Below, in pieces: positions 62,630 through 64,000 of a stretch of DNA of 64,000 nt (positions are counted from its first letter, which is position 1; each line of letters starts with the position of its first letter). Source of the stretch: Anaeromonas frigoriresistens (lineage in GTDB: Bacteria; Bacillota; Clostridia; Tissierellales; SIT17); the NCBI RefSeq assembly GCF_016820655.1, contig NZ_WSFT01000040.1, forward strand, positions 62,001 to 126,000. Reading direction: 5' to 3'. Position numbers and translations under genes: made by a program. The notes under the pieces were generated by a model, which saw only the letters and a program-made list of their open reading frames with translations, did not search any database and had not been told where the DNA came from.

Positions 62630-63423
62630 TGTTAAACTTTATGAAATACGAAATTAAAGGAAGTATAAGATATATTGGTATAATATTTATAACAATGATT
62701 TTATTAAGTACTTTTGTGTTAACCACAGCAGATATAAATAATGTTCCAAGAACTATAATTCTATCAGTAATAAGTCTTATGGGGGGAAATATAGCCATTC
62801 TAATACATTTTGTTAACTCCTTTAGTAAAGAAGTATATGAAGACAGAGGATACCTTACATTGACTCTTCCTATTTCCGGGGACAAAATAGTTTTATCAAA
62901 ACTTTTAGTTACATTATTATGGTATGGGATATATAGTATAATACAATTTATTTTTATATATTTTATATTGAATAAATATTCTCAGATCTTAGAGCAACCA
63001 GTGTTTACTACAATGTTAAGCTATGGCAAGGAGATCATAAAGAGTCCAGAGATGATTCTACTTGTAATCTTAAGTATATTTCAGTTAATACTTTTTATAA
63101 TGACTGTTTACTTCTCTATTGCAATAAGTAAAGCAGCTCTAGGTATTAAAAAGGTTGGTAAATTAATTGCGTTTATACTTTTTCTTTTATTAAATACTGG
63201 TATTAGTTATCTTAATGTTCTTATAGAAAGAGTTTTACCTTTTGGTGTACAATTTGATATTGGTAGATTTAGTGAGAGAAGTATAATGATGAATGATATT
63301 GCTATGAATGCTACTAATGAACCTTTTAGTATTAACATTCCATCTATAGCTTTAAATATAATACTATTCATTTTGTTCCTATTTACAACAGGATATATAT
63401 TAGAGCGTAAAATAGACCTATAA
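62629..63423 (+). CDS. ABC transporter membrane protein of the GntR operon
   Basis: The 264-residue membrane protein has about six hydrophobic segments (about 14-36, 46-66, 94-116, 140-166, 180-200, 235-258) and is the partner of the preceding ATPase. It lacks family-specific motifs. It may export or sense cell-wall-active compounds, as inferred from YtrA-type operons. AGGGAGGTG precedes its ATG. Confidence 0.85.
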   Translation: MLNFMKYEIKGSIRYIGIIFITMILLSTFVLTTADINNVPRTIILSVISLMGGNIAILIHFVNSFSKEVYEDRGYLTLTLPISGDKIVLSKLLVTLLWYGIYSIIQFIFIYFILNKYSQILEQPVFTTMLSYGKEIIKSPEMILLVILSIFQLILFIMTVYFSIAISKAALGIKKVGKLIAFILFLLLNTGISYLNVLIERVLPFGVQFDIGRFSERSIMMNDIAMNATNEPFSINIPSIALNIILFILFLFTTGYILERKIDL

Positions 63424-63445
63424 AGATTAATCTTTATAGGTTTTT
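63417..63445 (+). terminator. terminator of the GntR-ABC operon
   Basis: A perfect palindrome CCTATAAAGATT / AATCTTTATAGG is followed by TTTTT. It covers the stop codon. Confidence 0.88.
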
Positions 63446-63507
63446 CCTTTTGTAATATAATTAAATATTGGATATTATAAGATAAAGGACTTAAAAGAGG
63501 TGAATTT

Positions 63508-64000
63508 ATGCCAAATATACAACCAAACGATAAGAGGGATAATTATATAGTATTAGCAAGGAAATTCCATGAACAAAATGAAGAAGAAAAAGCTTTAAAT
63601 TTTTTAGAAAAAGCTATAGAGTTTAATGAAGATATAAATAAAGAGATAGAAATACTATATGAAGTAGCTCTTATAGCTGATAAGTTAGGTTATAAAGAAA
63701 GAGCATTAAGTACTTATCAAGATATAATAGATATTAATGATAGAGAAGCAGGGGCTTACTATGGGCAAGCAATTATATATGATGATTTAGGGAAAAAAGA
63801 AAAGTCAAAGTCATTATATGAAAAGACAATTTCTATAGATGAAAAATATGATAGAGCTTATTTTTATTTAGCAAATATCTATGATGAGTTAGGAGACAAA
63901 GAAAAAGGAATAGAATACTATGAAAAGACTATTAAGTTAAATACTGAAGATTATATGGCTCATAATAATTTAGGCTCTATTTATGAAGAAATAGGGGAAT
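63508..64000 (+). CDS. TPR-repeat protein (3'-truncated by window end)
   Basis: An ORF opens at ATG 63508 behind AAAAGAGGTGAATTT and runs off the window (164 codons). The sequence consists of tetratricopeptide-like helices with recurring A-x-(Y/F)-Y-x-(L/G)-x-(A/I)-x-(I/L)-Y-(D/E) patterns (AYYGQAIIYDDLGKKEKSKSLYEKTISIDEKY; AYFYLANIYDELGDKEKGIEYYEKTIKL). It is probably a scaffold protein; a later domain cannot be seen. The start has no signal peptide. Confidence 0.85.
   Translation, partial: MPNIQPNDKRDNYIVLARKFHEQNEEEKALNFLEKAIEFNEDINKEIEILYEVALIADKLGYKERALSTYQDIIDINDREAGAYYGQAIIYDDLGKKEKSKSLYEKTISIDEKYDRAYFYLANIYDELGDKEKGIEYYEKTIKLNTEDYMAHNNLGSIYEEIGE

Noticed and set aside
1-64000. CRISPR arrays, tRNA, rRNA, insertion sequences, prophage or integrase genes
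   Set aside because: No spaced direct-repeat array, tRNA-like cloverleaf, rRNA core sequence, transposase or integrase motif was found on either strand.

Overview
The window is AT-rich DNA from a spore-forming, anaerobic Gram-positive bacterium of the class Clostridia. Evidence: a gerA-type germination operon, a Spo0E-like phosphatase, SigI/RsgI, a Tyr-rich coat-like protein, an anaerobic class III ribonucleotide reductase (NrdD with its radical-SAM activase), ferredoxins, a giant [4Fe-4S] activase of the 2-hydroxyacyl-CoA dehydratase type, strong AGGAGG-type ribosome binding sites, frequent TTG starts, and almost no tRNA/rRNA or mobile DNA. A Tissierellales-like genome is my best guess, but this is inference from gene content only.

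Layout. 1-4.3 kb: three homologous ~30-residue micro-ORFs, then a leftward ger operon (A-B-C). 4.4-12.2 kb: SpoU/TrmH methyltransferase, zinc-finger miniprotein, peptidase T, extracytoplasmic TolB-like propeller protein, class B penicillin-binding protein, and an SOS-controlled dinB operon. 12.3-20.3 kb: spo0E-like gene, giant activase, degenerate HD-GYP protein, overlapping sigI-rsgI. 20.4-23.7 kb: housekeeping genes (ElaA-type GNAT, DegV, cyclophilin, histidine phosphatase, VOC protein) and one dispersed palindromic repeat. 23.8-29.3 kb: a peptide-type ABC transporter operon with a tandem CodY-like site in its leader; its second permease is fused to a degenerate M28 peptidase domain and there is no binding-protein gene. 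29.2-33.6 kb: Gly/Pro-rich protein, a Fur-box-controlled noncoding transcript with its own terminator, an iron-sulfur flavoprotein, D-serine dehydratase, LemA and TPM proteins. 33.6-45.8 kb: UvrD-like helicase, ferredoxins, AddB-AddA recombination nuclease, HTH-TPR regulator behind Spo0A-type boxes. 45.9-52.1 kb: membrane proteins, NhaC antiporter, ABC exporter. 52.2-58.2 kb: GH31 glucosidase, coat-like protein with a sigma-K-type promoter set inside a ribosome-site-masking hairpin, PAP2 phosphatase, an attenuator-like leader before an MFS efflux gene, hemerythrin. 58.4-64 kb: nrdD-nrdG, a GntR-ABC operon and a truncated TPR gene.

Themes. Several units respond to stress or starvation by visible operators: LexA (dinB), Fur (noncoding RNA), CodY (peptide transporter), Spo0A-like boxes (spo0E-like gene, HTH-TPR gene, a 118-residue unknown). 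The most interesting unexplained items are the Fur-controlled RNA, the permease-M28 fusion operon, the hairpin/promoter arrangement of the coat-like gene, the leader peptide-terminator unit before the MFS gene, and the triplicated micro-ORFs at the left edge. Nothing resembling CRISPR, prophage, IS elements, tRNA or rRNA was found.
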